Assembly: GCA_029259455.1 (NCBI GenBank)
Contig: JAPDIT010000034.1
Span: 1 to 33,836 of the forward strand
From: Archaeoglobi archaeon
GTDB lineage: Archaea; Halobacteriota; Archaeoglobi; Archaeoglobales; Archaeoglobaceae
Direction: 5' to 3'
Length of the DNA stretch: 33,836 nt
In this document: piece by piece, positions 15,844-23,972 of the stretch
Position numbering within the stretch: the stretch's first letter is position 1
Layout: each line of letters begins with the position of its first letter
The notes under the pieces: generated by a model
Seen by the model: the letters and a program-made list of their open reading frames with translations, nothing else
The model's database searches: none
What the model was told of the DNA's origin: nothing
Position numbers and translations under genes: made by a program

Positions 15844-16770
15844 CTATCCGAGTTCCCCGGCCAAACCCCTCAGCCCGACCCTCACCCTCTTCGACTTCTC
15901 AAGGACTTCGGCAAAATCCGAGTTTTCCATTATATATATTTCGGTTTCCGGAATACTTATACTCGAAAGCATGTCAAATGCCTTTTCTCCCCTCTCCATG
16001 AACAGCTCTATCACCTCCGCCTCGCTCATGGCAGTGGAGCTGATTATCGCGACATCAGCATGTTTCAGAGCGTACTCATTTCCGTTGAAAGCTATTGCCA
16101 CACCTCCCATACTCCTAGCAACTTCAAACATCTTGTAGTCGGATATGCTGTCCCCCACAACAACGGGAAAGTCGATGCCCACCGACTCACAGTAATTCCT
16201 CACAATCTCCGCCTTCTCCCCAGCTCCAACAGCTTTAACCGATTCAACGATTTCTTTAACATCTTGGCGGGAGAAAAGTCTGTCAAGCTCTCTGAAAAGC
16301 TCTTCTCCGCTCAGCGAGGCTATGACGTCAATCATTTCCAGAAGCTCCTTCTTCAGGTTTTCTGAAAGGCTTATGCTGTCAAAATCCACCTCGGTGCCGT
16401 GCAAATCCCCTTTAACGCCAATCATGTCCGCAGTTTTTCTCAGATACTGCGTGTAGGAAGTGGAAATTACAACAGGCTTCCACCTCTCTTGCAGCCTCGC
16501 CATCGCCTTCTCCGCATCCGGAACAAACCTTGCCGAAAGTTCAGCGATTCTCTCGACATCCCTGTTTTTTATCTCTGCTGCAGCGAGGAACGGTGTGAGG
16601 AGCTTCAGAGTGTATCCCGCCTCGTATCCCTCCTTTTTAACCTCATACGCCAGATAATCGTCATACTCACTGAGATTGCTGAAGAACCTCGCATTGTTGA
16701 AAACTGCCATGCAGAGTTCGAGGGCGAAGTCCGTGAGTATCCAGGGCCCTTCCCAGTCCGTGAAGAACAT
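15844..16770 (-). CDS. HAD-superfamily protein with an altered first motif
   Basis: A 308-residue HAD-like protein. Motif I is FFTDWEGPW at residues 2-10, with Asp followed two places on by Glu rather than the usual Asp. The motif II area is VVISTSYTQYL, a long helical cap lies between about 110 and 205, and motif IV is VVVGDSISDYKMFE with GVAIAFNGN after it. It resembles the archaeal group that I believe includes structural-genomics target AF1437; the substrate is unknown. ATG 16770 is chosen because the motif I strand then begins at residue 1 and CATAAAAG (complement of 16799-16806) lies about 32 nt upstream. A TTG at 16791 is an alternative. It is likely co-transcribed with the iron-sulfur flavoprotein. 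Confidence 0.8.
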   Translation of the reverse strand: MFFTDWEGPWILTDFALELCMAVFNNARFFSNLSEYDDYLAYEVKKEGYEAGYTLKLLTPFLAAAEIKNRDVERIAELSARFVPDAEKAMARLQERWKPVVISTSYTQYLRKTADMIGVKGDLHGTEVDFDSISLSENLKKELLEMIDVIASLSGEELFRELDRLFSRQDVKEIVESVKAVGAGEKAEIVRNYCESVGIDFPVVVGDSISDYKMFEVARSMGGVAIAFNGNEYALKHADVAIISSTAMSEAEVIELFMERGEKAFDMLSSISIPETEIYIMENSDFAEVLEKSKRVRVGLRGLAGELG

Positions 16771-16809
16771 GGTCTTTGTTCTTTTCTCCAAAAGAAAACT
16801 TTTATGCTT

Positions 16810-17175
16810 TCAAAACTTCGTCCCGTAAATTTCCTCGATCAGTTCAAGAAGCCTCCTTTTTGCCCTCTCACTTATTCTGACCTCCTTCCGTTTAGGGCAT
16901 ATTGGGTCTGCGATAATATCTTCACCGTCAAAAACAGCGGGATAGAGTCTGCATCCCTTCGGGCGGTGTTCGTAGATTCTGCACCTGTTCTGGGAGTCGA
17001 GGAAGAAGCATTTTCCGTTTACGTTTCTCAGCCTTACGATTTTACCATCTCTTACCGTGAAATCCCTTCTTGAATACCCCAGAGCCTCTATTCTGGCGAT
17101 ATCGTCTTTAGTGAGTGGCATTTCAGTCTCGATGCAGCACTTCCCGCAAAAGGAGTTGCCGTCAAGGCAATTCAC
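16810..17175 (-). CDS. YkgJ-family cysteine-cluster protein
   Basis: A 121-residue protein of the YkgJ (CxxCxxxCC) family, putative Zn/Fe-chelating proteins sometimes called Fe-S oxidoreductases. Visible ligands are CLDGNSFCGKCC near the start, GKCFFLDSQNRCRIYEHRPK in the middle with the typical RxxxCRxYP-like RPKGCRLYPAV, and DPICPKR near the C-terminus. The frame is open back to ATG 17238, but that would overlap the upstream gene by 67 nt. GTG 17175 gives a 4-nt GTGA overlap and the family-like start MNCLDGNSFCGK. The tight coupling to the asparagine-synthase-like gene suggests they work together. Members may bind metal or modify a partner; no reaction is known here. Confidence 0.8.
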   Translation of the reverse strand: MNCLDGNSFCGKCCIETEMPLTKDDIARIEALGYSRRDFTVRDGKIVRLRNVNGKCFFLDSQNRCRIYEHRPKGCRLYPAVFDGEDIIADPICPKRKEVRISERAKRRLLELIEEIYGTKF

Positions 17176-18290
17176 AGATACTTCTTCAGAATCTTCGCTA
17201 TTCCTGTTGAGTACTGAATCGCCCTCTTTTCCCTCCATGCTATCCCCCTTGGCAGGTAATTCTCAGCTATTCTTCTCAGGATGTACTTCCTTATAACCCT
17301 TCCATCCTCCCTCCTCACCTTGTACTCTGGAGGTATCTTCAGGGCCGCATCAATAATATCCCAGCTCAGATAGGGCGTCACCAGCCGCATCCCACTTTTG
17401 TAGGCTAGCTTGCTGTCCCGGACGAGGTTTGAATCTCCTATGGACTTCAGGTCTCTTATGAGAGCATCTTCGAGCTCGTATTTGTCCATCGTCTCGTACC
17501 TCTTGTAGCCGCCAAAAAGCTCGTCAGCACCCTGCCCGAAAACTATCTCCGTAAAGCCGAGGGTTCTTGCGAACTGCATCGTAAGGTAAACGGGAACAGC
17601 AATTGAAAGCTGAAGGAAATCGTCAGTCTCAATTGCTTTTACAACGGTCTGGACTGCGTCCCTTATCTCATCCTCTCCAACCTTCAGTATCTCAATCTCC
17701 TTTCCGAGCATCTTTGCAGCTTCCCTGAGCCATTCCTCCTCGGTTTTGCTTGCAGTCACAGAGACAAGAGGAAGGTCGTAGAGGGCTGCGAGCAAGGATG
17801 AGTCAACCCCTCCAGAGAAAGCTATACACCCAACTCTCGCTTTGTAGCTTTTCAGGGAGCTTATAATTTTCTCTGCCATTTCATCAACATCAGCCTGTCC
17901 AACTTTAAAAACATCCTCGAAGGCGTACTTCTTTCTCTCCAGAATCTCCCCCGTATAATCTATCTTGAGCACCTCTCCCGGCATCACCTCGTAAACCTCT
18001 CCGTCGATGTAGGATTTGAAGGAAGAAATGCTCATGTCGCTGCCGTAGTACAGCGGTTTTCCGCCAATAACATCACGGGAGAGAAATATGTGGGAAGGGC
18101 GGAACGCAACGACTGAGTAAAAAGACCTCAGCTTTAAAGGCATCTCGTCAGCATACTTCAAGTTCGGAACTTCTTCCGAGTCGAAGAAGATATTACCTAC
18201 CTGCCTTGAGGGATACCTTGCACTCGCGTAGATTCTGCTTGCCCTTCTGCCAGCCCCATCATCAAAATCCGCGAAGGCGTAGATGGACAC
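17172..18290 (-). CDS. Asparagine-synthase-like protein with degenerate glutaminase domain
   Basis: The C-terminal half is a clear AsnB-type synthetase domain: PP-loop AFSGGVDSSLL (SGGVDSS at 159-165) and FGQGADELFGGYKRYE around 251-266. The N-terminal Ntn-hydrolase domain is cut to about 130 residues and begins MSIYAFADF, so the nucleophile Cys 2 of class II glutamine amidotransferases is absent. At 372 residues it is far shorter than AsnB (500-600). It may therefore use free ammonia or another amine, or amidate or adenylate a different substrate. GTG 18290 is 26 nt after AAGTATAAGC, so leaderless. It is coupled by GTGA to a YkgJ Cys-cluster gene. A plain asparagine synthetase role is possible but not shown. 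Confidence 0.82.
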   Translation of the reverse strand: MSIYAFADFDDGAGRRASRIYASARYPSRQVGNIFFDSEEVPNLKYADEMPLKLRSFYSVVAFRPSHIFLSRDVIGGKPLYYGSDMSISSFKSYIDGEVYEVMPGEVLKIDYTGEILERKKYAFEDVFKVGQADVDEMAEKIISSLKSYKARVGCIAFSGGVDSSLLAALYDLPLVSVTASKTEEEWLREAAKMLGKEIEILKVGEDEIRDAVQTVVKAIETDDFLQLSIAVPVYLTMQFARTLGFTEIVFGQGADELFGGYKRYETMDKYELEDALIRDLKSIGDSNLVRDSKLAYKSGMRLVTPYLSWDIIDAALKIPPEYKVRREDGRVIRKYILRRIAENYLPRGIAWREKRAIQYSTGIAKILKKYL

Positions 18291-18310
18291 AGACAGTGTA
18301 GTTGCACTCT

Positions 18311-18320
18311 GCTTATACTT
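18311..18320 (-). promoter_or_regulatory. TATA-like promoter of the asparagine-synthase-like gene
   Basis: AAGTATAAGC on the minus strand, centred 26 nt before GTG 18290. It lies within 41 bp of the end of the pilus operon, so the two units are separately started. Confidence 0.5.
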
Positions 18321-18331
18321 TTATCCTTAAT

Positions 18332-19063
18332 TTACACCTTCACCTCCATCCACCTAACTATCAGGGTGACATTTTTGTTGGTGAAGTTCATCGAACCGCT
18401 GGCAGACTGCATGGCTTCATCCCAGTAATCCTGAAAGATGGAGTCGTTGACGTAGATGTAGCCCGTGCAGTTTTCGTACTCCCATCTCTCCATACTCATC
18501 GCTATGTCAACGATCGCACTTCCACTTCCAGAAATTCCTCTCTCCTCCTTAAGGCAGTCAATTGTTAGCGTGAGTGAGTCATCGCTGTGGTTCAGCTCTA
18601 TCTGTGGTTCTGACAGAACAATCCTTGTTCCTGCCTGCTCCACCACGATACCCCCTTCCGAGAAGATGAGGGTCCTGTTTGGAATTGCTCTACCAAGCAT
18701 ACTGAGCTTTACTGAGGATATATTGCACTGTAAGTTGAAGTTGACATTCCCCCCATCGCATGCTGCATTAACCTCAACAGTTCCGCTGCTCTCAGCCTTA
18801 AGCGATGTGGCAGCAACAAAGCCGAAGGGTGTTTGCTCCCCGAGCCGCAACCTCAATCTGCCGGAATTGGGGTAGAATTCGGCAATCTTGAGGAAGCTGT
18901 CCTCAGCTTCCGCATATCTCTGCATTTCAGAGCTTTTAACGTAGCATGGTATGAAGTTTGAAATGGCCAGTGGCAATGCCACCGCCAGCACTGCAAGAAC
19001 GATGGTCATGGCCACAACCGATGAGACGGCATCAGACGAAGATCTTGCAAACAATCTGATCAT
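18332..19063 (-). CDS. Pilin-like membrane-anchored protein of the pilus operon
   Basis: A 243-residue protein with one N-terminal hydrophobic helix (about residues 13-35) after the short segment MIRLFARSSSDAVSS, and a beta-rich, Cys-containing exterior domain. The architecture is that of archaeal type IV pilin-like or pseudopilin proteins, although the class III signal site is less clear than in the three pilins upstream. Several Asn-x-Ser/Thr sites could be glycosylated. The ATG at 19063 has GTGAT 6 nt upstream and overlaps the preceding gene by 32 nt. It is the last gene of the operon, where a minor pilin or tip protein would fit. I recognise no family for the exterior domain. Confidence 0.6.
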   Translation of the reverse strand: MIRLFARSSSDAVSSVVAMTIVLAVLAVALPLAISNFIPCYVKSSEMQRYAEAEDSFLKIAEFYPNSGRLRLRLGEQTPFGFVAATSLKAESSGTVEVNAACDGGNVNFNLQCNISSVKLSMLGRAIPNRTLIFSEGGIVVEQAGTRIVLSEPQIELNHSDDSLTLTIDCLKEERGISGSGSAIVDIAMSMERWEYENCTGYIYVNDSIFQDYWDEAMQSASGSMNFTNKNVTLIVRWMEVKV

Positions 19064-19436
19064 GGTAGATCACTGAAATTCTGCTGACAGATGAGTTTAT
19101 CTGCAGCCTCTCTCCAAACTCCCACAAATCATCACCATTTCCGAAAAGCCTCCCCGAAGTTTCGCAGTCAAGCGTTGTGTCATCAAACCTGCACACCTCA
19201 TCGTCCAGCATCAGCTTTACCTCGGCAAGATTTAAGGGCTCTCCACCAACGTGGGTTATATTCACACTCCCGTTCTCACTCACCGCAAGCATATCAACGT
19301 ATGCGGTGTCCTGCACATTCGGAATCAAGCTCGCTATGTTTGACGACAGTACTCCGGCCAGCACAACAACGATCACGAGCAGAAGCATCTCACCAATGAT
19401 CTCCGATGCTGCCTTGGAGTCCGCTTTAAAGTCCAC
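19032..19436 (-). CDS. Minor type IV pilin-like protein
   Basis: A 134-residue protein beginning MDFKADSKAASEIIGEMLLL (GTG as Met), whose prepilin-like site KAA/SEIIGE precedes a hydrophobic stretch of about 20 residues. The exterior part contains THVGGEPLNLAEVKL, the same HxGGxP motif as the three prepilins of this operon, so it belongs to the archaeal type IV pilin family (DUF1628 type). GTG 19436 is chosen over TTG 19463 because GGGGGTGGGTGG lies directly upstream. It overlaps the platform gene by 11 nt and the next gene by 32 nt. It probably serves as a minor or priming subunit. Confidence 0.75.
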   Translation of the reverse strand: MDFKADSKAASEIIGEMLLLVIVVVLAGVLSSNIASLIPNVQDTAYVDMLAVSENGSVNITHVGGEPLNLAEVKLMLDDEVCRFDDTTLDCETSGRLFGNGDDLWEFGERLQINSSVSRISVIYHDQIVCKIFV

Positions 19437-21147
19437 GCCACCCACCCCCAATGACAGCCTCAAAGAGGATGATCGTTGACATCATGAAAATGCAGACGTG
19501 CTTCAGCCCGCTCAGCACATGCCCTCTCTCAAGCTGCCCGGCAAGTATGCCGGAAAAAACTGCCAGCATGATGGATATCCTGTACATCATCTCCGAAGAG
19601 CTGTGCAGGTTTAGCGGGACGCTGAACTTTGAGAAGGTGGCGAGGAAAGATGAGTGGAGAGAGTATCCGACGTAGAGGAAGGTGAAGAAGGAGACGTAAA
19701 TTACAACAAGGTAGGCAAATCCCGTGACAAACCTGTCACTCTTCAGCTTCAGCCCGTGTTCGAAGTCCTCTATGGAGATCAGCAGCACGTCTCTAAGCTC
19801 CTCCGTCACCTGGCTCGCCTCGATTATCAGCGAGATCACCCTCCTTATGCTGGAAACGCCAACTCGGTTTATGAACTCGATCAGGGCCTCAATTACTGTG
19901 GCGCCCCACTCTATGTCCGCATCGAGTATCTTCAGCTCCCTCTTCAGAACTCCGATCTTGGAATCCTTTATAACGTCGATAACGCTCTGGAGGGTCATTC
20001 CCACATCCTTCAGACTGAGCATCTGTCTCAGCAGATCGGGGATCTCCTTCTCAACCCTTCTCACATACCAGGCACGGTATTCGAAGGCGAAAAGCAGTGG
20101 AATGCAGAAGGCTGTAATTGTCAGGGCCATGATGGTTTCGGGGAAGACAAGCCGAAGCTTTCTGACCATCAGCAGCGTGAGAACAGAAGCGATGGCGCTG
20201 AAGTAAAGGGAGTTGTAGTAGTTCTGCTTTACTGCGGAGAATGGAGCTACAAGGAGATCGGACAGCCTCCTTTCCTCCTTTATCTCCCTGATCTCGGTGT
20301 TTCTCAGCAGGAGATCGGGAGAGTAGTGAAATCTTCTCCTCTCGATCCTCGTAAGGCTCAGATCCTCCTTTATGTTCATGAGGTCTATGACGTAGATCAG
20401 AGACACTGCCCCAACCGGAAGGAAGACGTACATGGTGTAGTACAGCTCAGGGCCGGCAGGCTTTCCGACCATGCTCATGGACGAGATCATGATGATCAGA
20501 AATATCGGGAGGGCAACAAAGACGACAACAAAAACTTCCGCAAGAATTTCGAGGGTCTTCAGGTGTATCTCCATCCTGTTGTTCGCCCTCTCCCTGAACT
20601 GCATGGACTTTGAGGAGAAGAACTCCCGCAGACTTCCGCCCGTCTCGAATGTGATCACGAGCCCCTCTAACAGCTCCTTGAGGTTCTCCGATGGAGTCTC
20701 CAGTGCGAGTCTGCTCATCGCCTCAACCACGCTCATTCCGAGCAGCTCGACATCTCTCACAATGAAGCTGAGCTCCTCCGACACCTCCCCGTAAAGCTCC
20801 TTCTCCATTACAACCTTCTTTACTATCTCGTAGAGTGGCATGGACTCGCTCATCGACTGCATGTATGTTAAAGCGTGGGGTAGCTTGAGGTCGATCTGCG
20901 TTTTTCTGCCCCTCATCTTGCTGAAAGGATACATCAGCGAGAAAACGTAGCCGAGGGCGAAGAAGGAAGGGATAAGGATTAAAGGTTGGAGAGGTGTGAA
21001 GAAATGCAGGATGTAGCCGGCAGCCGCAAAGGCTGCAGAGCAGAGCAAAACGTAGTTTGAGTACTCTTCTGGAGAGTATCTGAGCATGGCCCCCCTCAGA
21101 ACCTTCCTCATCTCTTCCCTGCTTATCGGAAGGATGTACAGCCTCAT
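19426..21147 (-). CDS. Type IV pilus platform protein (TadC/FlaJ/PilC-like, T2SSF domains)
   Basis: A 573-residue polytopic inner-membrane protein that anchors the ATPase and gathers pilin subunits. There are two T2SSF-like cytoplasmic domains, one around residues 95-215 (including LPHALTYMQSMSESMPLYEIV) and one around 380-480 (EIPDLLRQMLSLKDVGMTL). Each is followed by membrane helices, giving the double-domain archaeal form; further helices lie around 30-75, 205-265, 310-355 and 470-565. The ATG at 21147 overlaps the ATPase stop by ATGA, so the two are coupled. This pairing with GspE-type ATPase is diagnostic for archaeal type IV filament systems. An archaellum is unlikely, as no fla accessory genes are here. 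Confidence 0.9.
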   Translation of the reverse strand: MRLYILPISREEMRKVLRGAMLRYSPEEYSNYVLLCSAAFAAAGYILHFFTPLQPLILIPSFFALGYVFSLMYPFSKMRGRKTQIDLKLPHALTYMQSMSESMPLYEIVKKVVMEKELYGEVSEELSFIVRDVELLGMSVVEAMSRLALETPSENLKELLEGLVITFETGGSLREFFSSKSMQFRERANNRMEIHLKTLEILAEVFVVVFVALPIFLIIMISSMSMVGKPAGPELYYTMYVFLPVGAVSLIYVIDLMNIKEDLSLTRIERRRFHYSPDLLLRNTEIREIKEERRLSDLLVAPFSAVKQNYYNSLYFSAIASVLTLLMVRKLRLVFPETIMALTITAFCIPLLFAFEYRAWYVRRVEKEIPDLLRQMLSLKDVGMTLQSVIDVIKDSKIGVLKRELKILDADIEWGATVIEALIEFINRVGVSSIRRVISLIIEASQVTEELRDVLLISIEDFEHGLKLKSDRFVTGFAYLVVIYVSFFTFLYVGYSLHSSFLATFSKFSVPLNLHSSSEMMYRISIMLAVFSGILAGQLERGHVLSGLKHVCIFMMSTIILFEAVIGGGWRGL

Positions 21148-22664
21148 CTTCGCAGCCTTCTGTAGAACTCCCTTCTGTACCCGTCTATTTCCTTCAGAAG
21201 CTCGTGCATGCCCACAGGTCTTCTGCTGACGAGGTTTTTCAGAAACTCGGCCCTGTTCAGCATCTCCTCCTCCATCTCCTCTCCGCTCAATCCATACTTC
21301 AGCCCTACCCTATCAAGGACGCTGGACTCACCCCTGTACTCAAGCCTGTCCTCCTCAGCTTTCCGCTCGAACACAGCCCTGTAGTCCAGCTCTCCCCTCC
21401 TCGTCACCCAGATCTCGTGCAGCTCTGAAAGCCTTCTAACAGCCCTCCCCTTCACGTACTCCACGTTCAGCACCGCAACCAGATCGAGGGGAACGAACAT
21501 TGCAATGGGGACGTTTATCGGATCGTGGGTCAGCCTGTTTATTGCCGACTCCAAGTCGCCAGCATGGAAGGTGGAGTAAACCGCATGTCCGGTGTTCATC
21601 GCCTGAAACAGCGTTGCAGCTTCCCTTCCCCTTATCTCTCCCACGATTATGTACTCCGGCCTCTGCCTCAACGCAGCCTTCAGCAAATCGAACATCTCCA
21701 CCTTGCCCCTTCCGTGCACCTCCCTTGTAACCATGGGCAACCAGTTCTGGTGGGGTAGCTGAATCTCCCTTGTATCCTCAAGGGAGACGATCTTGGAGTG
21801 GGCTGGTATGAAGAAGGAAACAGCGTTCATCATCGTCGTCTTTCCGCATGCGGTGCCTCCGATTATTATCATGTTCCTGCCGTTCTCAACAGCAATCCAG
21901 AGAAAGGCCATCGCCTCAGCGCTGACAGTGTTCCATGCGATGAGGTCGAGGGGTGTTATTGGCTCAGCGCTGAACATCCTGATCGTGAAGGATGATCCCC
22001 TCGTGCTCACAACGTTCCTGTAGGTTATCTGCACTCTTGCACCCGCTGGAAGTGTTGCATCAACCAGCGGCCTTTCCAGAGACACCTGCGAGTTTGCCTT
22101 CTGGGAGAGCTTCAGAACGAAGCGGTCAAGCTCCTCCTGGGAGTAGGTTATGTTCGTCGGAATGCTGCCGTAGGCCTTGTGATAGACGAAGACCGGAAGG
22201 TTGTAGCCGTTGCAGGAGATGTCCTCGATGAAGGGATCTCTGAGCAGGGGATCGATCCTCTCGTAGCCAATGAAGCTGTTTCTCAGGTGGTACCAGATTT
22301 TCCCGGCTGATGTGGCATCAAGCCCTGCCCCGATGTCCTCAAGAACCTCAACGAACTTCTCAAAGAGGAAAGCCTCTTTGTTCTCAAGAGCCAGATCTTC
22401 GAGAAACAGCCTGTCCCTCAGGGTGGCATGTATTTTCTGGATGAGGATGAACTCCTCTCCCGTCAGCTTGGGCTGCAGCACGTTGTAAACGGTATCTTCG
22501 CTTATCGCAGCCATCGCAAATGGTTTTTCGAGCCAGTACCACTCCAAAGCATTGTCAAAATCGAACTCGAAAAACTGGGTGTAGTCTGCCTCCATTATTT
22601 CATCGTAAAGCTCGTGCCCGGACTTCTCTCTTCTTTTTCTCGTTTTAAAGATTCTTTTTATCAT
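21144..22664 (-). CDS. Type IV pilus assembly ATPase (GspE/VirB11/TadA family)
   Basis: A 506-residue secretion ATPase that powers filament assembly. The N-terminal half binds partner proteins; the segment SLERPLVDATLPAGARVQIT (around 196-214) precedes the ATP core. Walker A is GGTACGKT at 269-276, with Cys 273 where related proteins usually have Ser. The Asp-box region is SLEDTREIQLPHQNW, Walker B YIIVGEIRGREA lies around 338-349, and the His-box is STFHAGD. The length and order are normal. ATG 22664 overlaps the small Cys-rich gene by 20 nt and has GGGAAGAG just upstream. It is coupled to the platform gene by ATGA. Confidence 0.93.
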   Translation of the reverse strand: MIKRIFKTRKRREKSGHELYDEIMEADYTQFFEFDFDNALEWYWLEKPFAMAAISEDTVYNVLQPKLTGEEFILIQKIHATLRDRLFLEDLALENKEAFLFEKFVEVLEDIGAGLDATSAGKIWYHLRNSFIGYERIDPLLRDPFIEDISCNGYNLPVFVYHKAYGSIPTNITYSQEELDRFVLKLSQKANSQVSLERPLVDATLPAGARVQITYRNVVSTRGSSFTIRMFSAEPITPLDLIAWNTVSAEAMAFLWIAVENGRNMIIIGGTACGKTTMMNAVSFFIPAHSKIVSLEDTREIQLPHQNWLPMVTREVHGRGKVEMFDLLKAALRQRPEYIIVGEIRGREAATLFQAMNTGHAVYSTFHAGDLESAINRLTHDPINVPIAMFVPLDLVAVLNVEYVKGRAVRRLSELHEIWVTRRGELDYRAVFERKAEEDRLEYRGESSVLDRVGLKYGLSGEEMEEEMLNRAEFLKNLVSRRPVGMHELLKEIDGYRREFYRRLRR

Positions 22665-22962
22665 CTCTTCCCGTCATCCCTCCGCCTATCACCTGTCTCT
22701 CCGCCCTCCTGAGCTCGATAACCCTCCTCCACACCTCCAAGCTCTGCATGACCACCGCATTCTCACCAAAATCGCTGATATTTTCAACAAGCTTCTTGAA
22801 CCTTTCAAAGTTCATTTCGTAAATTCTCGCAAAGTTTCTGTCAATCTCATCCAGCTCCTCGGGCTTCAAACCCTCAAGGGGTTCGTAAAACTCGCAACCG
22901 CCCTCCTTAAAGCATTCCCACTCCAGACATCTGACAAAGTGCCTGCAGTTCTGGCAGGACAT
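22645..22962 (-). CDS. Small cysteine-rich protein in the pilus operon, unknown function
   Basis: A 105-residue soluble protein starting MSCQNCRHFVRCLEWECF. It has five Cys within the first 23 residues (3, 6, 12, 17, 23), then a charged alpha-helical remainder with possible coiled coil around residues 35-95. I do not recognise the family. The Cys spacing suggests a metal or Fe-S site, possibly a regulator or adaptor of the ATPase. ATG 22962 has GGTGGT close upstream and lies 10 nt after the stop of the preceding pilin; the 3' end overlaps the ATPase gene by 20 nt. Its place between pilins and ATPase makes a role in pilus assembly likely but unproven. Confidence 0.7.
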   Translation of the reverse strand: MSCQNCRHFVRCLEWECFKEGGCEFYEPLEGLKPEELDEIDRNFARIYEMNFERFKKLVENISDFGENAVVMQSLEVWRRVIELRRAERQVIGGGMTGRDDKKNL

Positions 22963-22972
22963 GCCACCACCC

Positions 22973-23440
22973 TCAATCAACCACGGTCACGGCCTTGGCA
23001 ATGGGCTTGTTTCCACCTCTCTCATACATCTCAACAACGACCTTGACGCCCCTTTCAGGACTCCATGTTGTGTTTGCCCAGTCGACCTTCACGGCCTCTC
23101 CGGTTTCAAGAATGTCATCGCCGTTTCCGATCTCGCTGTAGGCATCCGGAATACCATCTTTATCGGTGTCATTCAGACTGACGGACGTGGTGTTGAGGGT
23201 TTCGGGATCGTATATCGTGATCTTGAAGGCGGAGAGGGATATTGGATCTCCACCCTCATGGCGGACAACAAAAAAGTCGGTGTTTGCCTTTGCCGATATG
23301 ACAATCTGCCAGGGCCTGTCTTCGGTTGTCACGAGTGAGCCGCTGTAGGATGAGACGACAGCGGCAAGTATTACCGTTATCACAAGCATCAGCATTACCC
23401 CGATCACCGGTGAGACGGCTCTGGTGTTCAAGTTCTTCAC
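22973..23440 (-). CDS. Type IV prepilin (archaeal pilin, DUF1628 type) C
   Basis: A 155-residue prepilin with class III signal MKNLNTRA followed by VSPVIGVMLMLVITVILAAV. Cleavage would follow the Ala, leaving the hydrophobic filament-core helix at the mature N-terminus. The exterior domain contains RHEGGDPISL and ends with VVEMYERGGNKPIAKAVTV, closely like prepilin B, so the two are paralogues from duplication. The start is GTG 23440, about 25 nt after a TATA-like box, so it may be transcribed on its own as a leaderless message as well as from the operon. Confidence 0.9.
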   Translation of the reverse strand: MKNLNTRAVSPVIGVMLMLVITVILAAVVSSYSGSLVTTEDRPWQIVISAKANTDFFVVRHEGGDPISLSAFKITIYDPETLNTTSVSLNDTDKDGIPDAYSEIGNGDDILETGEAVKVDWANTTWSPERGVKVVVEMYERGGNKPIAKAVTVVD

Positions 23441-23460
23441 CTGAGTTCGGTTAGTTGTAT

Positions 23461-23470
23461 GATAAATAAA
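23461..23470 (-). promoter_or_regulatory. Internal TATA-like promoter before prepilin C
   Basis: TTTATTTATC on the minus strand is centred 25 nt before GTG 23440, in the only AT-rich gap inside the operon (39 bp). It suggests extra, separate transcription of prepilin C and the assembly genes. Confidence 0.45.
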
Positions 23471-23479
23471 AAATTTTGA

Positions 23480-23959
23480 TTAAGGTCTGACGACAGTTGT
23501 GGTTTTGGCGATTGGCTTGTCACCGCCCTTCTCGTAGATCTCGACTGTTACCTTCTCACCGGGGTTGGGTGCCATGAGACCCCACGCACTGGTGGCAAAA
23601 GCGTCGTTCCAGTTTATCTTGAACGATTCGCCTGTCTCAATGACCCCGTTGCCATTGCCAATTTCGGTAACCTTGCTCATATCTACTTTGTAGCTCATGT
23701 CCGCGTACGTTCCTTCGGGAATGAACGTTCTGACCTCGATCGATCCGAGGTATATGGGATCACCGCTCTCGTGGTGGACTATTATTGAGTCTCCAGACTT
23801 GGCTTCGGCGGAGATCGAAAGCTGAGGTGCCTTGCTCTCATCGCTCGGCAGGCTTCCGGCAAAGCTGCTCACCACAGCAGCGAGTATCACTGTCGCCACG
23901 AGCATCAGCATTACACCAATTACGGGTGAAACACCCCTCTCATCTCTGCTAAACCTCAT
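23480..23959 (-). CDS. Type IV prepilin (archaeal pilin, DUF1628 type) B
   Basis: A 159-residue prepilin with class III signal MRFSRDERG ahead of VSPVIGVMLMLVATVILAAV. The exterior domain carries VHHESGDPIYLGSIEV and the tail VEIYEKGGDKPIAKTTTV, matching prepilin C. It has no cysteines in the mature part. ATG 23959 is set by a near-perfect GGAGGTGAT a few nt upstream, stronger than that of its neighbours, which would suit a major pilin. It lies 13 nt downstream of prepilin A in the same operon. A cognate prepilin peptidase is needed from elsewhere in the genome. Confidence 0.9.
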   Translation of the reverse strand: MRFSRDERGVSPVIGVMLMLVATVILAAVVSSFAGSLPSDESKAPQLSISAEAKSGDSIIVHHESGDPIYLGSIEVRTFIPEGTYADMSYKVDMSKVTEIGNGNGVIETGESFKINWNDAFATSAWGLMAPNPGEKVTVEIYEKGGDKPIAKTTTVVRP

Positions 23960-23972
23960 TTACATCACCTCC

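Noticed and set aside
16399..17073. Plus-strand open frame of 224 codons opposite the HAD and YkgJ genes
   Set aside because: It crosses two real genes antisense and shows no domain, so it is a shadow frame.
19654..20613. Long plus-strand open frame (319 codons) inside the platform gene
   Set aside because: It lies wholly antisense to a clear T2SSF protein. Its translation is rich in Gln/Arg/His with no domain, as expected from the codon bias of the other strand.
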